In this document: positions 48,468-58,598 of the stretch, piece by piece
Layout of the letters: each line of letters opens with the position of its first letter
Numbering within the stretch: the first letter of the stretch is position 1
Assembly (NCBI GenBank): GCA_902557655.1
Contig: CACEAZ010000008.1
Coordinates: 1 to 62,678, forward strand
From: an uncultured Bacteroidota bacterium
GTDB taxonomy: Bacteria > Bacteroidota > Bacteroidia > Flavobacteriales > Flavobacteriaceae
Reading direction: 5' to 3'
Length of the DNA: 62,678 bases
Translations under genes and position numbers: made by a program
The notes under the pieces: model-generated
Databases searched by the model: none
What the model was told of the DNA's origin: nothing
The model's input: the letters and a program-made list of their open reading frames with translations, nothing else

Positions 48468-49500
48468 TTTTGTTAAAAGTTGTTATGTTATTTGTTCTAC
48501 CTTTTTTAAAAATATCATTACTATTTTTTTGGCCTTTTCTTAATTCCTTTTGTAATAAATACGGCATCTGAGTAATTTCAAGGCACTTATTAGAACAACA
48601 GTTTTTCATCTTTTTTTTACATTTATCACATTGGATAAACAGTAGATGGCAAGCATCATTTGCACAATTGGTATGGACGTCAAAAGGCGCCCCACACTGA
48701 TGACACTGCGCGATAATTTCTTCACTAATTTTTTCTACTCGTCTGTTGTCAAAAACAAAATTTTTTCCGACAAAATTATTTTTTAGTTCTTGTTCTTTAA
48801 CCTGCCTTGCATATTCAATTATTCCACCTTCAAGTTGATATACGTTCTTAAATCCTTTATGTTTAAAATAGGCACTTGCTTTTTCGCATCTGATACCCCC
48901 AGTACAATACATAAGTAGATTTTTATCTTCTTTATTATCTTTGAGTTTATTTTCTATTACATCTAATGAGTCCCGGAATGTGTCAACATCAGGACATATT
49001 GCATTTTTAAAATGTCCAATTTCACTTTCATAGTGGTTCCTCATATCTAATACAATTGAATCTTTATCACTCATTAAATTATTAAACTCCTTAGCATTTA
49101 AATGAATTCCTTTTTTAGTAACGTCAAAATTTTTGTCATTTAAACCATCTGCTAATATTTTATTTCTGACTTTTATTTTAAGTTTTAAAAATGATTTTGT
49201 TTCATGTTTCAAAGCAATATTTAATCTTACATTTTTTAAAAATGAAACCGAGTTAAGATGTTTGGTGAACTTATCAATATTTATTTCGGGTAACGATAAT
49301 TGTGCATTGATGCCTTCTTTAGCGATATATATTCTACCTAAAACATCTATACTATTCCAAAAAATAAATAATGAATCTCTAAATTTTTTTGGATCAATAA
49401 TATGTGCATATTGATAAAATGAAAGAGTAATTCTCTTAAGTTTTGAAGTCTCTAAAATCTTAGATCTTTCGTCCGCACTTAATTTATTGTACAGTTGCAT
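48457..49500 (-). CDS. trhO: tRNA uridine(34) hydroxylase, rhodanese family
   Basis: 347-aa enzyme that forms 5-hydroxyuridine at tRNA position 34. The rhodanese active site is MYCTGGIRCEKASAYF near residue 200. The N-terminal acylphosphatase-like part (GRIYIAKEGINAQLSLP) and the C-terminal Cys-rich zinc part (CHQCGAPFDVHTNC, QCDKCKKKMKNCC) match YceA/TrhO. A TACTTTTG -7 box lies 24 bases upstream of the ATG (49525-49532). It heads the trhO-ricT-gldH-PBP1A run. Confidence 0.87.
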   Translation of the reverse strand: MQLYNKLSADERSKILETSKLKRITLSFYQYAHIIDPKKFRDSLFIFWNSIDVLGRIYIAKEGINAQLSLPEINIDKFTKHLNSVSFLKNVRLNIALKHETKSFLKLKIKVRNKILADGLNDKNFDVTKKGIHLNAKEFNNLMSDKDSIVLDMRNHYESEIGHFKNAICPDVDTFRDSLDVIENKLKDNKEDKNLLMYCTGGIRCEKASAYFKHKGFKNVYQLEGGIIEYARQVKEQELKNNFVGKNFVFDNRRVEKISEEIIAQCHQCGAPFDVHTNCANDACHLLFIQCDKCKKKMKNCCSNKCLEITQMPYLLQKELRKGQKNSNDIFKKGRTNNITTFNKNEL

Positions 49501-49613
49501 GCTATACTAATTTGGATTTAATAACAAAAGTAGATAAAAAAGATAAAAATCATCCTTTTGTAAATTGTATTGTGTAAAAAGATATCCTAAATTAGTAATG
49601 AAATATAAATATT

Positions 49614-50606
49614 ATGGCCAACGCAAAAGCAGACAAATTAAAAGCACTTAAACTAACTTTAGATAAGTTAGACAAAACATACGGAAAAGGAACAGTAATG
49701 AAGATGGGTGATTCACCTGATGAATCTGTAGAGTCTATATCTTCTGGATCTTTAGGTTTAGATATTGCGTTAGGGGTTGGTGGTTATCCCAAGGGAAGAG
49801 TAATTGAAATTTACGGTCCAGAATCATCTGGAAAAACAACTTTGACTCTACATGCTATTGCTGAATGTCAAAAAAAAGGAGGCATTGCCGCATTCATTGA
49901 TGCAGAACATGCATTTGATAGATTTTACGCTGAAAAATTAGGTGTTGATATTGAAAATCTGATAATATCTCAGCCTGATCATGGTGAACAAGCTTTAGAA
50001 ATTACAGATAATCTAATTCGATCGGGTGCTATAGATATGGTTGTTATAGATTCTGTTGCTGCGCTAACTCCAAAGAGTGAAATTGAAGGAGAAATGGGTG
50101 ATTCAAAAATGGGGTTACACGCAAGGCTAATGTCTCAGGCATTGAGAAAACTTACGGGATCAATTAGCAAAACCAATTGTACAGTAATGTTTATCAATCA
50201 ATTGCGTGAAAAGATAGGTATCATGTTTGGCAACCCAGAAACTACAACTGGGGGTAATGCTTTAAAATTTTACGCTTCAATTAGACTGGATATTAGAAGG
50301 TCAACTCAGATCAAAAACAGTGATGGTGTAGTAATGGGTAATAAAACAAGAGTCAAAATTGTAAAAAATAAAGTTGCTCCACCTTTTAAATTAGCTGAGT
50401 TTGATATTATGTATGGTGAAGGAATTTCAAAAGTTGGTGAAATTATTGATCATGCAGTAGAAGCGGAAATTATAAATAAAAGTGGATCTTGGTTTAGTTA
50501 TGAAGGAACTAAATTAGGTCAGGGAAGAGATTCAGTGAAAAATTTACTTAAAGATAATCCTGAATTGATGGAAACTTTAGAAACCAAGCTTAAAGAAGTA
50601 CTTTAG
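49614..50606 (+). CDS. recA: Recombinase RecA
   Basis: 330-aa recombinase for homologous repair. Walker [10 protein letters not shown] at residues 68-76, [28 protein letters not shown] and the L2 loop [25 protein letters not shown] are intact. Length is slightly short at the C-terminus relative to E. coli (353), as is common in Bacteroidota. It is monocistronic; its stop overlaps the convergent plsC stop by four bases. Confidence 0.97.
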   Translation: MANAKADKLKALKLTLDKLDKTYGKGTVMKMGDSPDESVESISSGSLGLDIALGVGGYPKGRVIEIYGPESSGKTTLTLHAIAECQKKGGIAAFIDAEHAFDRFYAEKLGVDIENLIISQPDHGEQALEITDNLIRSGAIDMVVIDSVAALTPKSEIEGEMGDSKMGLHARLMSQALRKLTGSISKTNCTVMFINQLREKIGIMFGNPETTTGGNALKFYASIRLDIRRSTQIKNSDGVVMGNKTRVKIVKNKVAPPFKLAEFDIMYGEGISKVGEIIDHAVEAEIINKSGSWFSYEGTKLGQGRDSVKNLLKDNPELMETLETKLKEVL

Positions 50607-51367
50607 GCTGATCTCAAGTCCTTTAAAATAATTTCTCTCACTTTTTCATTGAGTTCAACTCTGTCATCTTTAACCATTCCTTTTGTTTGAATAGGCTCGT
50701 GAGTATTTACCCTTAAGATTCCTGGAGAACCCTTTGAAGCTCCGATTAATCCTCCATAGCTCCAAGGGAATCTTTTTTTATTGTCAAGAAAAGATAATGG
50801 AACCATTGGCACTTGATGCTCAATGGCCATTGTGAATGCGCCATGCTTGAAGGGAGCAAGTTCAACATCTATGCCTGGAACAGTACCTTCAGGAAAAATT
50901 GCAATACTTATGCCTAATTTTAATTTTGTTTTGGTTTGCTCAAACACACCCTTCTTACTTTCCTTGCTAGATCTATCAACTAATATCATCGTTTTTTTAT
51001 ACACAAAACCAAAAATTGGGATTTTCTCCAACTCTTTCTTTCCAATAAATACTATAGGATTATTTCTTACTGTAGACACTAAAAGCATAACATCAATCAT
51101 TGAAACATGATTGGCAACAAAAATATAAGGCTTATGTTTAGTTGTTTTTAGAGACTTATTTTTTTTTGGAAACATTCCCATACCAAATAAAATTAGGTCT
51201 GACCAAAGTACACCTGCACCATAAAAAAACTTATAGGGAGCACCACTTAATTGCATTAAAACAAAAGTTGGTAAAATAATTATTAATGTAAAGACTAATA
51301 CTAATATGTAAAACCATATATTGTAAATAGTCCAAAAAATATATTTAACTGCTATCACAAGTTTCAA
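50603..51367 (-). CDS. plsC: 1-acyl-sn-glycerol-3-phosphate acyltransferase
   Basis: About 250-aa membrane acyltransferase that makes phosphatidic acid. The catalytic [10 protein letters not shown] (HX4D) and the FPEGTVPG motif are present, with two N-terminal spans. The longest frame starts at TTG 51367, but that codon overlaps a TAGTTTTG -7 box; the GTG at 51358 (then IAVKYIFW) may be the true start. Divergent from trpS. Confidence 0.88.
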   Translation of the reverse strand: MKLVIAVKYIFWTIYNIWFYILVLVFTLIIILPTFVLMQLSGAPYKFFYGAGVLWSDLILFGMGMFPKKNKSLKTTKHKPYIFVANHVSMIDVMLLVSTVRNNPIVFIGKKELEKIPIFGFVYKKTMILVDRSSKESKKGVFEQTKTKLKLGISIAIFPEGTVPGIDVELAPFKHGAFTMAIEHQVPMVPLSFLDNKKRFPWSYGGLIGASKGSPGILRVNTHEPIQTKGMVKDDRVELNEKVREIILKDLRSA

Positions 51368-51396
51368 AACTAATTAAATTATTTTAATAAAAATTT

Positions 51397-51404
51397 TAAC
51401 TTTG
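51397..51404 (+). promoter_or_regulatory. -7 box abutting the trpS start codon
   Basis: TAACTTTG, exact TAnnTTTG match, ends four bases before the trpS ATG, as at amn. It predicts a leaderless transcript. Confidence 0.55.
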
Positions 51405-51408
51405 CTTT

Positions 51409-52389
51409 ATGGCCAAAAATTTGAAAAGAATTTTAACAGGAATCCAGAGTACTGGCGTTCCTCATATGGGAAATATTTTAGGTGCAATTTTACCTGCAAT
51501 TAATTTTTCAAAACAAAAGGAAATTGAATCTTATTTATTTATTGCTGATTTTCATTCCTTGACACAAATAAAAGATTCAAAAACACTAAAGGAAAATACT
51601 CTATACACAGCGGCAGCCTGGTTAGCTTTTGGATTGGATCCAAAAAAAACAGTTTTTTATCGTCAAAGTGATGTTCCTCAGGTAACTGAATTATCATGGT
51701 ATTTAAGTTGTTTTTTTCCCTTTAGCAGACTAACTCTTGCACATAGTTTTAAAGACAAAAAAGATAGATTAGAGGATGTGAACTCAGGGCTTTTTAATTA
51801 TCCATTATTGATGGCTGCAGATATATTAATGTATGATGCACATGTAGTTCCTGTTGGAAAAGATCAATTACAACATATAGAAATCACGAGAAATGTTGCT
51901 AATAGATTTCATAATTTATTTGGTGAGACATTCGTTGTACCTGAGGGTCATGTACAAGAAGAGGTAAAACTAATCCCAGGAACCGACGGAGAAAAAATGA
52001 GCAAGAGTAAAAATAACATCATAGATATTTTTGCGTCTGAAAAAACGTTAAAAAAACAAGTCCATTCAATTAAAACAAATTCAACACCAATTGAAGAACC
52101 CAAGGATTGGAAAAACTGTAATTTATTTAATATTTACAAGCTCCTAGCCTCAAAGGAAGAAATTGAAAAAATGAAAACAAATTACAAGACTGGAGGTTAT
52201 GGTTTCGGGCATGCAAAAAAAGAATTAACGGATTTAATACTTAAAAATTTTAGTAAAGAAAGGGAAAGATTTAATTATTTTATTAGTAATCCTGACGAAG
52301 TAGAACAAATATTACAAATTGGAGCAAAGAAAGCCAAAGTAACTGCCAATACTGTGTTGGAAAGAGTACGTAAAAAATTAGGTTATTAA
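51409..52389 (+). CDS. trpS: Tryptophan--tRNA ligase
   Basis: 326-aa class I synthetase charging tRNA-Trp. The HIGH-type motif is HMGN at residues 19-22 and the KMSKS motif lies near residue 200 (DGEKMSKSKNN). Length is normal. A TAACTTTG -7 box ends four bases before the ATG. It is followed by an HU/SPOR protein 49 bases later. Confidence 0.95.
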   Translation: MAKNLKRILTGIQSTGVPHMGNILGAILPAINFSKQKEIESYLFIADFHSLTQIKDSKTLKENTLYTAAAWLAFGLDPKKTVFYRQSDVPQVTELSWYLSCFFPFSRLTLAHSFKDKKDRLEDVNSGLFNYPLLMAADILMYDAHVVPVGKDQLQHIEITRNVANRFHNLFGETFVVPEGHVQEEVKLIPGTDGEKMSKSKNNIIDIFASEKTLKKQVHSIKTNSTPIEEPKDWKNCNLFNIYKLLASKEEIEKMKTNYKTGGYGFGHAKKELTDLILKNFSKERERFNYFISNPDEVEQILQIGAKKAKVTANTVLERVRKKLGY

Positions 52390-52438
52390 AATAAATATTT
52401 GATATAATTTTATATCTTGAAGTATATTAGTAATACAC

Positions 52439-53311
52439 ATGAAAATTAGCTTACATATTTTTAATTTATTGAGAGATCATGATTGTGTAATTGTACCAAA
52501 TTTTGGTGCACTTGTCTGCAGAAATATTTCTGCAAAAATAAGCTCTGATAAAACAAAAATTTATCCTCCAAATAAAGAAATCTCATTTAATAGAAGTCTT
52601 GTTAAAAACGATGGGTTATTAATTAATCACATCTCTTACTCAGAAAAATTATCTTATGAAAAAGCCGAGAAAAAAATTGCTAATTGGGTTAATAAAAATT
52701 TAAAGAGGCTAGAGAATCAAGAGATGATTGAAATTAAAAATATAGGCTCAATACATCTCAAAGATGCAAAATTTATTTTTACACCCGATCAGAACTCAAT
52801 AGTACTAAAAAGCTCCTTTGGATTAAAAACAGTGGAATCTAGTGAGCTTATAAAAACAAATAAAAAGGTAAGTAATTCGTACTTAAGATATGCTGCGATT
52901 ATAATTGTATTAATTTCCTTGAGTGGTGTTTTCTCAAAATCCTATTTTGACTCAGTAGATGAATATAATATCGCATCTCTCGAAGAAGCCAATCAGCAAA
53001 TTGAGCAAAAAATTCAAAAAGCAACATTTAACATCAGCACTGCGTTACCTATAGTAAAACTTCCAATCAAAAAACAATATGGAAATTTCCATATTATAGC
53101 CGGATCATTCAGATTAGAAGAAAACTCAACAAAATTAATTTCACAATTGAAATCAAAAGGTTTCTTAGAGGCAAGAAAAGTTGGAGTCAATAAATATGGT
53201 TTGTTACAAGTTGCCTATAACAGTTATGACACCGTTGAGCAAGCTAGGACTGCACTTTCAGAAATTAGAAATACTGAAGACGAAAAAGCTTGGCTATTGA
53301 TTAAAAATTAA
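52439..53311 (+). CDS. CCDC81-like HU domain and SPOR domain membrane protein
   Basis: 290-aa protein. Residues 1-135 match the bacterial CCDC81-like HU region (HDCVIVPNFGALVCRNISAKI, then ISFNRSLVKNDGLLINHIS). One membrane span lies around 148-165 and a SPOR domain (FHIIAGSFRLEENSTKLISQLKSKGF) occupies about 215-290. SPOR domains bind denuded peptidoglycan, so the protein may link cytoplasm and cell wall. It is specific to Bacteroidota. Confidence 0.8.
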   Translation: MKISLHIFNLLRDHDCVIVPNFGALVCRNISAKISSDKTKIYPPNKEISFNRSLVKNDGLLINHISYSEKLSYEKAEKKIANWVNKNLKRLENQEMIEIKNIGSIHLKDAKFIFTPDQNSIVLKSSFGLKTVESSELIKTNKKVSNSYLRYAAIIIVLISLSGVFSKSYFDSVDEYNIASLEEANQQIEQKIQKATFNISTALPIVKLPIKKQYGNFHIIAGSFRLEENSTKLISQLKSKGFLEARKVGVNKYGLLQVAYNSYDTVEQARTALSEIRNTEDEKAWLLIKN

Positions 53312-53322
53312 ATTATAAAGGC

Positions 53323-53823
53323 ATTAAAACTCCACAAAATTCATTAACGATTTTAACAGATTCGGTATTACCGGGTGAAACTAATGCGCTAAATAATTTG
53401 TTTGGTGGAGAGTTATTAGCTAGGATGGACAGAGCGGCTAGTATTTCAGCTAAAAGGCATTCAGAAGAAATAGTTGTTACGTCTTCCGTAAATCATGTCT
53501 CATTCGGAAAAGCAATTCCGATAGGGACTACAGTTACAATTGAAGCAAAAGTTTCAAGAGCTTTTACAACATCTATGGAGGTTTTTATTGATGTTTGGAT
53601 TGATGATGATAAAGGAAAAAAAATAAAAGCAAATGAGGCAATTTATACATTTGTAGCTGTCGATAAAAATGGAAGGCCTACTAAAATTGATAAAATTGAG
53701 CCTGAGACAGAACAAGAAAAAAAGCGTTACGACGCGGCCTTGAGAAGAAAACAACTAAGTCTGGTTCTAGCTGGAAAAATGAAAGCCGATGATGCAACTG
53801 AGCTAAAAGCTCTATTCTCTTAA
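53323..53823 (+). CDS. Acyl-CoA thioesterase (hotdog) with ATT start
   Basis: 166-aa hotdog thioesterase hydrolysing acyl-CoA. The family N-terminus (KTPQNSLTILTDSVLPGETN and LNNLFGGELLARMD) is present only if translation begins at ATT 53323; in that frame an in-frame stop lies six codons upstream and no ATG, GTG or TTG intervenes. A TTG at 53398 would remove the first 25 residues including the conserved LPGETN region. The rest, SVNHVSF and the C-terminal ALRRKQLSLVLAGKM, is intact. A lost start or sequencing error is the alternative. Confidence 0.8.
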   Translation: MKTPQNSLTILTDSVLPGETNALNNLFGGELLARMDRAASISAKRHSEEIVVTSSVNHVSFGKAIPIGTTVTIEAKVSRAFTTSMEVFIDVWIDDDKGKKIKANEAIYTFVAVDKNGRPTKIDKIEPETEQEKKRYDAALRRKQLSLVLAGKMKADDATELKALFS

Positions 53824-55017
53824 CTACATTTTATAGATCCAAGAAGAAGGGTTTTGTGGAATACCATCCTTGAATATACTAAAACTTAAAATTGTTTGTT
53901 GGGTTGAAACATCTGTAGATATCTTACCAAGTAATTCTTTTGTTTTTACCTTATCCCCTTTTGAAATAAAAATTTCAGACAAATTTTTATACACAGTAAA
54001 GAAATTTCCATGCTGAATGAGAACAGTGTAAGTATTATTTTTTGAGAGAATAATCGAATAGATGAGACCGTCAAAAATAGTTCTTGCCTCAACATCACTT
54101 GAAGTTCTAATTCTAACACCATTACTCTGAATAGTAGTGGTTTTTACAATTGGATGTGGTTGTTTCCCAAACCCTAATACTACATAGCCTTTTGAAACAG
54201 GCCATGGTAGCTTGCCTTTATTTGTGTTAAAATTTTTGGAAATTAGCTGAGCTTCAGCAGTTAAACCAATTCCGTTTTCTTTCTTTTTAGATTTTGCAAT
54301 AGCTTCTGCTATTAACTTATTAATTTTTTTGTCAATTTCCTTCGATTGTTTTTGTTTACTCTTAATCTCTGCAGCATATTTTTTCTGATTTTGGCTAATT
54401 TTAGCAATCAAATTATTTAGGTTTCTATATTCTTTATTTAAATTATTTCTGATTTGTTCATTTTCATCTATCAAGTTTTGTTTTAATAACTTCTGAGAAT
54501 CAAGAATTGCAATTGTGGTTTCAATTTCTTTTGCTGTAGATTTAATTTTGTTAATTGTTTTTCTTTGAAAACTGGCATACTGTTTAAAGTACTGAATTCG
54601 TTTATATGCTTGTGCAAATGATGTAGATGAAAAAATAAACATAATCTTATTTAAATCAGACCTTTTCTTATAAGATTTTAAAATCATGTCCGAAAGCTCA
54701 TTCTTCAACAAAGATTCTCTAACATTTAATTCAGATAATTTATTTTCATTATAATCTATATCTGTAACAATAATATTCAACTGGTTGTTAATATTATTTA
54801 TTAAATTTTCCTGAAGTTTAATTTTAAAATTGATATCCTCTACATCTCCTATTATAATACCCTTTTCTTTTTTTGTATTAGATAGCTTTTTTTCAATTTG
54901 CCTAATATCGTTTAGTATCTCTTTTCTTTGATTCTCAAGTTCTGTTTTAGACTGAGCGTAAATATTTGAAGAAAAAAGAAAAGAGATTATAAATACAATT
55001 CTCAAAATATCCATCAC
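53824..55017 (-). CDS. EnvC-like murein hydrolase activator
   Basis: 397-aa exported protein (signal peptide to residue 22) with a long coiled coil (about 25-250) and a C-terminal LytM domain (about 290-395, LPWPVSKGYVVLGFGKQPHPIV...VLIQHGNFFTVYKNL). The metal-binding His of active M23 enzymes is not complete, as in EnvC, so it probably activates amidases at division. It overlaps the DUF4292 gene start by four bases (ATGA). Confidence 0.82.
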   Translation of the reverse strand: MMDILRIVFIISFLFSSNIYAQSKTELENQRKEILNDIRQIEKKLSNTKKEKGIIIGDVEDINFKIKLQENLINNINNQLNIIVTDIDYNENKLSELNVRESLLKNELSDMILKSYKKRSDLNKIMFIFSSTSFAQAYKRIQYFKQYASFQRKTINKIKSTAKEIETTIAILDSQKLLKQNLIDENEQIRNNLNKEYRNLNNLIAKISQNQKKYAAEIKSKQKQSKEIDKKINKLIAEAIAKSKKKENGIGLTAEAQLISKNFNTNKGKLPWPVSKGYVVLGFGKQPHPIVKTTTIQSNGVRIRTSSDVEARTIFDGLIYSIILSKNNTYTVLIQHGNFFTVYKNLSEIFISKGDKVKTKELLGKISTDVSTQQTILSFSIFKDGIPQNPSSWIYKM

Positions 55018-55769
55018 AATTCAATCTTTTTATAATTTTTTGGAATTCTAAATGGAATATTTATTTTTTCTAGGGCTGAAATTGATTTTATTTCAATATT
55101 AAGATTTTCTAAACCATCATTAGAAAACCTGATTTTTGTTGGAATATTTTGACCTTGAATTTCAATATAATCGTCATAAAAAACTTCTAACATATTTTCA
55201 GTGGTAGCAAAGGTTTGCTTGAGGATTGTGAAATTATAAGGGCTAATAGATACTGTTGACTCAACAGTTTTTGATTCTAAAATAGATTGGTTTTCTTTAA
55301 ACACATAGCTATTAATATTCCTTTTAAACAAAGATGAGGGAGAAAATTTTTCTATTAAAATACCTAAAAGTAAACTCTGAAGAATCTGGAAATTTGCTTC
55401 TATTCCAATCTTTTTATTTACATAATCAAAATCTGTCACAAAAAAGTTTTTTTCTATTTTATTATAATATTTTATGGAATCCTTGTCTATTAAAACTCTT
55501 GCCGCTCCAAGCGCTGCATTAATCCACAACTTTTCATCAGATGAGATCCTAAAAGTAACTGTATTAGATTTCATTTTTTTGTTGTCCCTAAAGGAAACTT
55601 TGGCCTTAGCTTGAATATAATCGAGGTTGTTTACATTCTTATTGGCGCTTCTTATTGATTTCTGAGCTGAGAATCTCCTATTTTCTTCTTTAGTGCTTTT
55701 TGATGCATTGTATAGTAAAGAGCAAGAGTTTAAAAAAATAATTGATAGTAAAAGAATAATTTTTTTCAT
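55014..55769 (-). CDS. DUF4292 lipoprotein
   Basis: 251-aa lipoprotein (ATG at 55769 gives MKKIILLLSIIFLNSC; a 10-residue longer frame overlaps dut and lacks a signal). The body (YIQAKAKVSFRDNKKMKSNTV, then LWINAALGAARVLIDKDSI) matches DUF4292, which resembles LolB/LolA-like folds. Function unknown, but it is regularly found before the EnvC-like gene. Confidence 0.78.
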   Translation of the reverse strand: MKKIILLLSIIFLNSCSLLYNASKSTKEENRRFSAQKSIRSANKNVNNLDYIQAKAKVSFRDNKKMKSNTVTFRISSDEKLWINAALGAARVLIDKDSIKYYNKIEKNFFVTDFDYVNKKIGIEANFQILQSLLLGILIEKFSPSSLFKRNINSYVFKENQSILESKTVESTVSISPYNFTILKQTFATTENMLEVFYDDYIEIQGQNIPTKIRFSNDGLENLNIEIKSISALEKINIPFRIPKNYKKIEL

Positions 55770-55779
55770 AATCTTAATT

Positions 55780-56211
55780 CTAAACTCCAGTGCTTCCAAA
55801 GCCTTTATCTCCTCTTTTAGATTCGTCTAATTTATCTACTATTTTCCAAGAAATTGTTTCATGCTTTGCTATTACCATTTGTGCTATTCTATCACCTGAA
55901 TTTATCTCAAAATCTGAATCAGATAAATTAATGAGTATTACCCCAATTTCACCACGATAGTCTGCATCGATAGTGCCAGGTGAATTCAAAACAGAAATTC
56001 CCTTTTTCAAAGCCAAACCACTTCTTGGTCTAATTTGCGCTTCGTATCCTTTTTGTAGGGAAATATACAATCCTGTTTTTACAAGCAACCTTTGCAGCGG
56101 TTTTATAATAATTGATTCATGTAAATTAGCCCTTAAATCCATTCCAGCAGAAAGAAGAGTTTCATATTTGGGAAGTTCATTCTTAGATTTATTAACTATG
56201 CTAACTATCAT
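55780..56211 (-). CDS. dut: dUTP diphosphatase
   Basis: 143-aa trimeric dUTPase. All five motifs are visible: [41 protein letters not shown] and GDKGFGSTG. It cleaves dUTP to dUMP and keeps uracil out of DNA. It overlaps the flippase stop by four bases (ATGA). Confidence 0.96.
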   Translation of the reverse strand: MIVSIVNKSKNELPKYETLLSAGMDLRANLHESIIIKPLQRLLVKTGLYISLQKGYEAQIRPRSGLALKKGISVLNSPGTIDADYRGEIGVILINLSDSDFEINSGDRIAQMVIAKHETISWKIVDKLDESKRGDKGFGSTGV

Positions 56212-57674
56212 CTCATTAATTTAAGTAAATTAATTATTCTTTTTTTCTCGTTTAACAAAATTACTAGATTCATTATTAGTACACATAAAATTCCAATTAA
56301 TAAGTTGTCTCTATATACGTAAAAAGATATTGAAGATAGTGAAACAGACAATATTAAATAAAACAATATTTTATGTGTATTGTAGGGAATAGGATAATAT
56401 TTTTTTCCGATAACATAAGACAAAAATGCCATTGTAAAATATGCAACGAACGTTGCTATTGCTGAGCCCAGAAAGCTATATTTTGGTATCAATATAATAT
56501 TAATTAATAATGTTAAAGTAGCCCCGATAACGGAAATATAAGCCGCAAACCTTGTCATGTTAGTTACTTTATACCAAACAGATAAGTTTTGATAAATTCC
56601 TAAACAGAAATTAGCAAATAAAATTATAGGAACGATATACATTGCTTTCCAATATTCAGGATCACCAATAAAGATTTGTTTTAAAATATCCAAAGAAACA
56701 ACCACAAGGACTAAAATTGAAGATCCTACAATAACAAATATTTCTAAAACAAGAGCATAATTCTTTTTTGAATTCTTTTTATCTGCTTCGCTAAAGAAAA
56801 AAGGTTCTATAGCTAACTTGTAGGCTGTAGAGAATAGTGTCATAAATATTGCCAATTTATAACATGCTGCATACATGCCAATTTCTGTTTTTGCCACAGA
56901 AGCTGGGAGTAAAAAATCTAATAATATTTTGTCGAATGTTTCATTTATGGTAAAAGCCAAGCCTGATATTAGAATTGGGAACCCATAGAATAGCATCTTC
57001 TTAAGCAGTGCAAAATTTGCTTTATAGTTGATGTTAAAATAAAATGGAATTAGTAATAATAAAGATACCAGACTAGCAGCTAAATTAGCAATGAAAATAT
57101 ATGCAACTTGAAAATCTTCAAAATAAATATTATCAAAAAACTGATTGTTTTCTGATAAGTCTTGAAGAAAAATTAACAGAAAAATATTTAAAGAGAAATA
57201 TGTTAAAACATTAATTATTTTTATAACAGAATACTTAAACACTTTTCCTTTCACTCTTAGGTACGCAAAAGGAATAACCGTAAGCGCATCAATAACAAGA
57301 ATCCAAATAACAATTCGTAAATAATCAACTCCTATGCCTGTAAATTCTGAAATATTTATTTTGAAAATACTAAATATTGATATAAATAAAAATGAGGTAA
57401 TAATTATAGAAATTGCAGCTGTGTTTAACACATCTTTTTTGTTTTTTTCAGAATTATAAAACCTGAAAAATGAGGTTTCTAATCCATATGACAGTATTAC
57501 ATTAAAGAGAATAATGTATGAGAAAATTAAAGATAAAGTTCCAAAATCAGCAACTTCATTAATAACGCTTTTATCTGTATGAACTCTTACAAGAATGACA
57601 CTAATAATTCTTGGGAATACAGTAGCAATCCCATATATAAATGTTTGCTTAAATAGTTGTAAGAATTTGGCCAA
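56208..57674 (-). CDS. Oligosaccharide flippase (Wzx/PST family)
   Basis: 488-aa integral membrane protein with about 14 hydrophobic segments. It matches polysaccharide transporters of the MOP superfamily ([20 protein letters not shown] at the start, then conserved [14 protein letters not shown]). It probably flips a lipid-linked sugar. It heads the operon flippase-dut-DUF4292-EnvC. Confidence 0.85.
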   Translation of the reverse strand: MAKFLQLFKQTFIYGIATVFPRIISVILVRVHTDKSVINEVADFGTLSLIFSYIILFNVILSYGLETSFFRFYNSEKNKKDVLNTAAISIIITSFLFISIFSIFKINISEFTGIGVDYLRIVIWILVIDALTVIPFAYLRVKGKVFKYSVIKIINVLTYFSLNIFLLIFLQDLSENNQFFDNIYFEDFQVAYIFIANLAASLVSLLLLIPFYFNINYKANFALLKKMLFYGFPILISGLAFTINETFDKILLDFLLPASVAKTEIGMYAACYKLAIFMTLFSTAYKLAIEPFFFSEADKKNSKKNYALVLEIFVIVGSSILVLVVVSLDILKQIFIGDPEYWKAMYIVPIILFANFCLGIYQNLSVWYKVTNMTRFAAYISVIGATLTLLINIILIPKYSFLGSAIATFVAYFTMAFLSYVIGKKYYPIPYNTHKILFYLILSVSLSSISFYVYRDNLLIGILCVLIMNLVILLNEKKRIINLLKLMR

Positions 57675-57743
57675 GTTATTATAGTATTAAAAATCTAAAA
57701 ATAAACTAATAATGCTTGGAAAGCAAAAAGCTTTGAGAGGGAA

Positions 57744-58595
57744 TTAACTATTTAAAGCTTCAGCACCACCAACAATTTCCAAAATTTCATTTGTGATTGC
57801 TGCTTGTCTCGCTTTGTTATATGTTAATTTTAGCTGGTCTCTTAAGTCAGTGGCGTTATCTGTTGCTTTGTGCATTGCAGTCATTCTTGCGCCATGTTCA
57901 GATGCATATGAGTCTCTAACTGCCTTATATAATTGTGTCTTAAGAGACTTTGGGATAAGCTCAGAAATAATTTCTGTTTGAGAAGGTTCAAATATATAAT
58001 CACTTGAATTAATAGCATCATTAGAGTTTGTATTTTCTATTGGTAGATATTGTTCATCTGTAACTATTTGGGTTGCAGCATTTTTAAATTTATTATACAC
58101 AATTTTAATTCTGTCGAACTCTTTATCAGAAAACTTTGACATTAAAAAATCTGCAATTAATGAGGAGTTTTCGAAACTTAAATCATCGAAAATATCGTTG
58201 TTAGTCTCTATAACATTATGTTTTTTAGATAATATATCACCCCCTTTTTTACCAATACAGAAAAAAGAAACTTCATGGGTAGAGTTTTTGGCTATTTCTA
58301 TACATTCTTTAATAACATTAGAATTAAAAGCTCCACAAAGTCCCCTATTAGAAGTAACACAAACAACTAATAATTTGTTTGTTTCTCTTGATTGCAAAAA
58401 TTCATTTTCAAAATCTACAGACGCCGATAGATCGACTAACATTTGTGTTAACTTATCTGAATAAGGTCTCATTGCTGTAATCGCATCTTGTGCTTTTTTT
58501 AGTTTAGCAGCCGAAACCATTTTCATAGCACTTGTAATCTGCATTGTTGAAGATACAGATGAAATTCTATTCCTAATTTCTTTTAAGTTTGCCAT
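57744..58595 (-). CDS. atpG: ATP synthase gamma subunit
   Basis: 283-aa central stalk subunit of F1. Conserved N- and C-terminal helices are visible (IRNRISSVSSTMQITSAMKMVSAAK and TYNKARQAAITNEILEIVGGA), along with CGAFNSNV. It is the last gene of the atpBEFHAG run; atpD and atpC do not follow. Confidence 0.95.
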   Translation of the reverse strand: MANLKEIRNRISSVSSTMQITSAMKMVSAAKLKKAQDAITAMRPYSDKLTQMLVDLSASVDFENEFLQSRETNKLLVVCVTSNRGLCGAFNSNVIKECIEIAKNSTHEVSFFCIGKKGGDILSKKHNVIETNNDIFDDLSFENSSLIADFLMSKFSDKEFDRIKIVYNKFKNAATQIVTDEQYLPIENTNSNDAINSSDYIFEPSQTEIISELIPKSLKTQLYKAVRDSYASEHGARMTAMHKATDNATDLRDQLKLTYNKARQAAITNEILEIVGGAEALNS

Positions 58596-58598
58596 ATG

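Noticed and set aside
51361-51411. Riboswitch or T-box upstream of trpS
   Set aside because: The -7 box lies four bases before the ATG, leaving no room for a structured leader.
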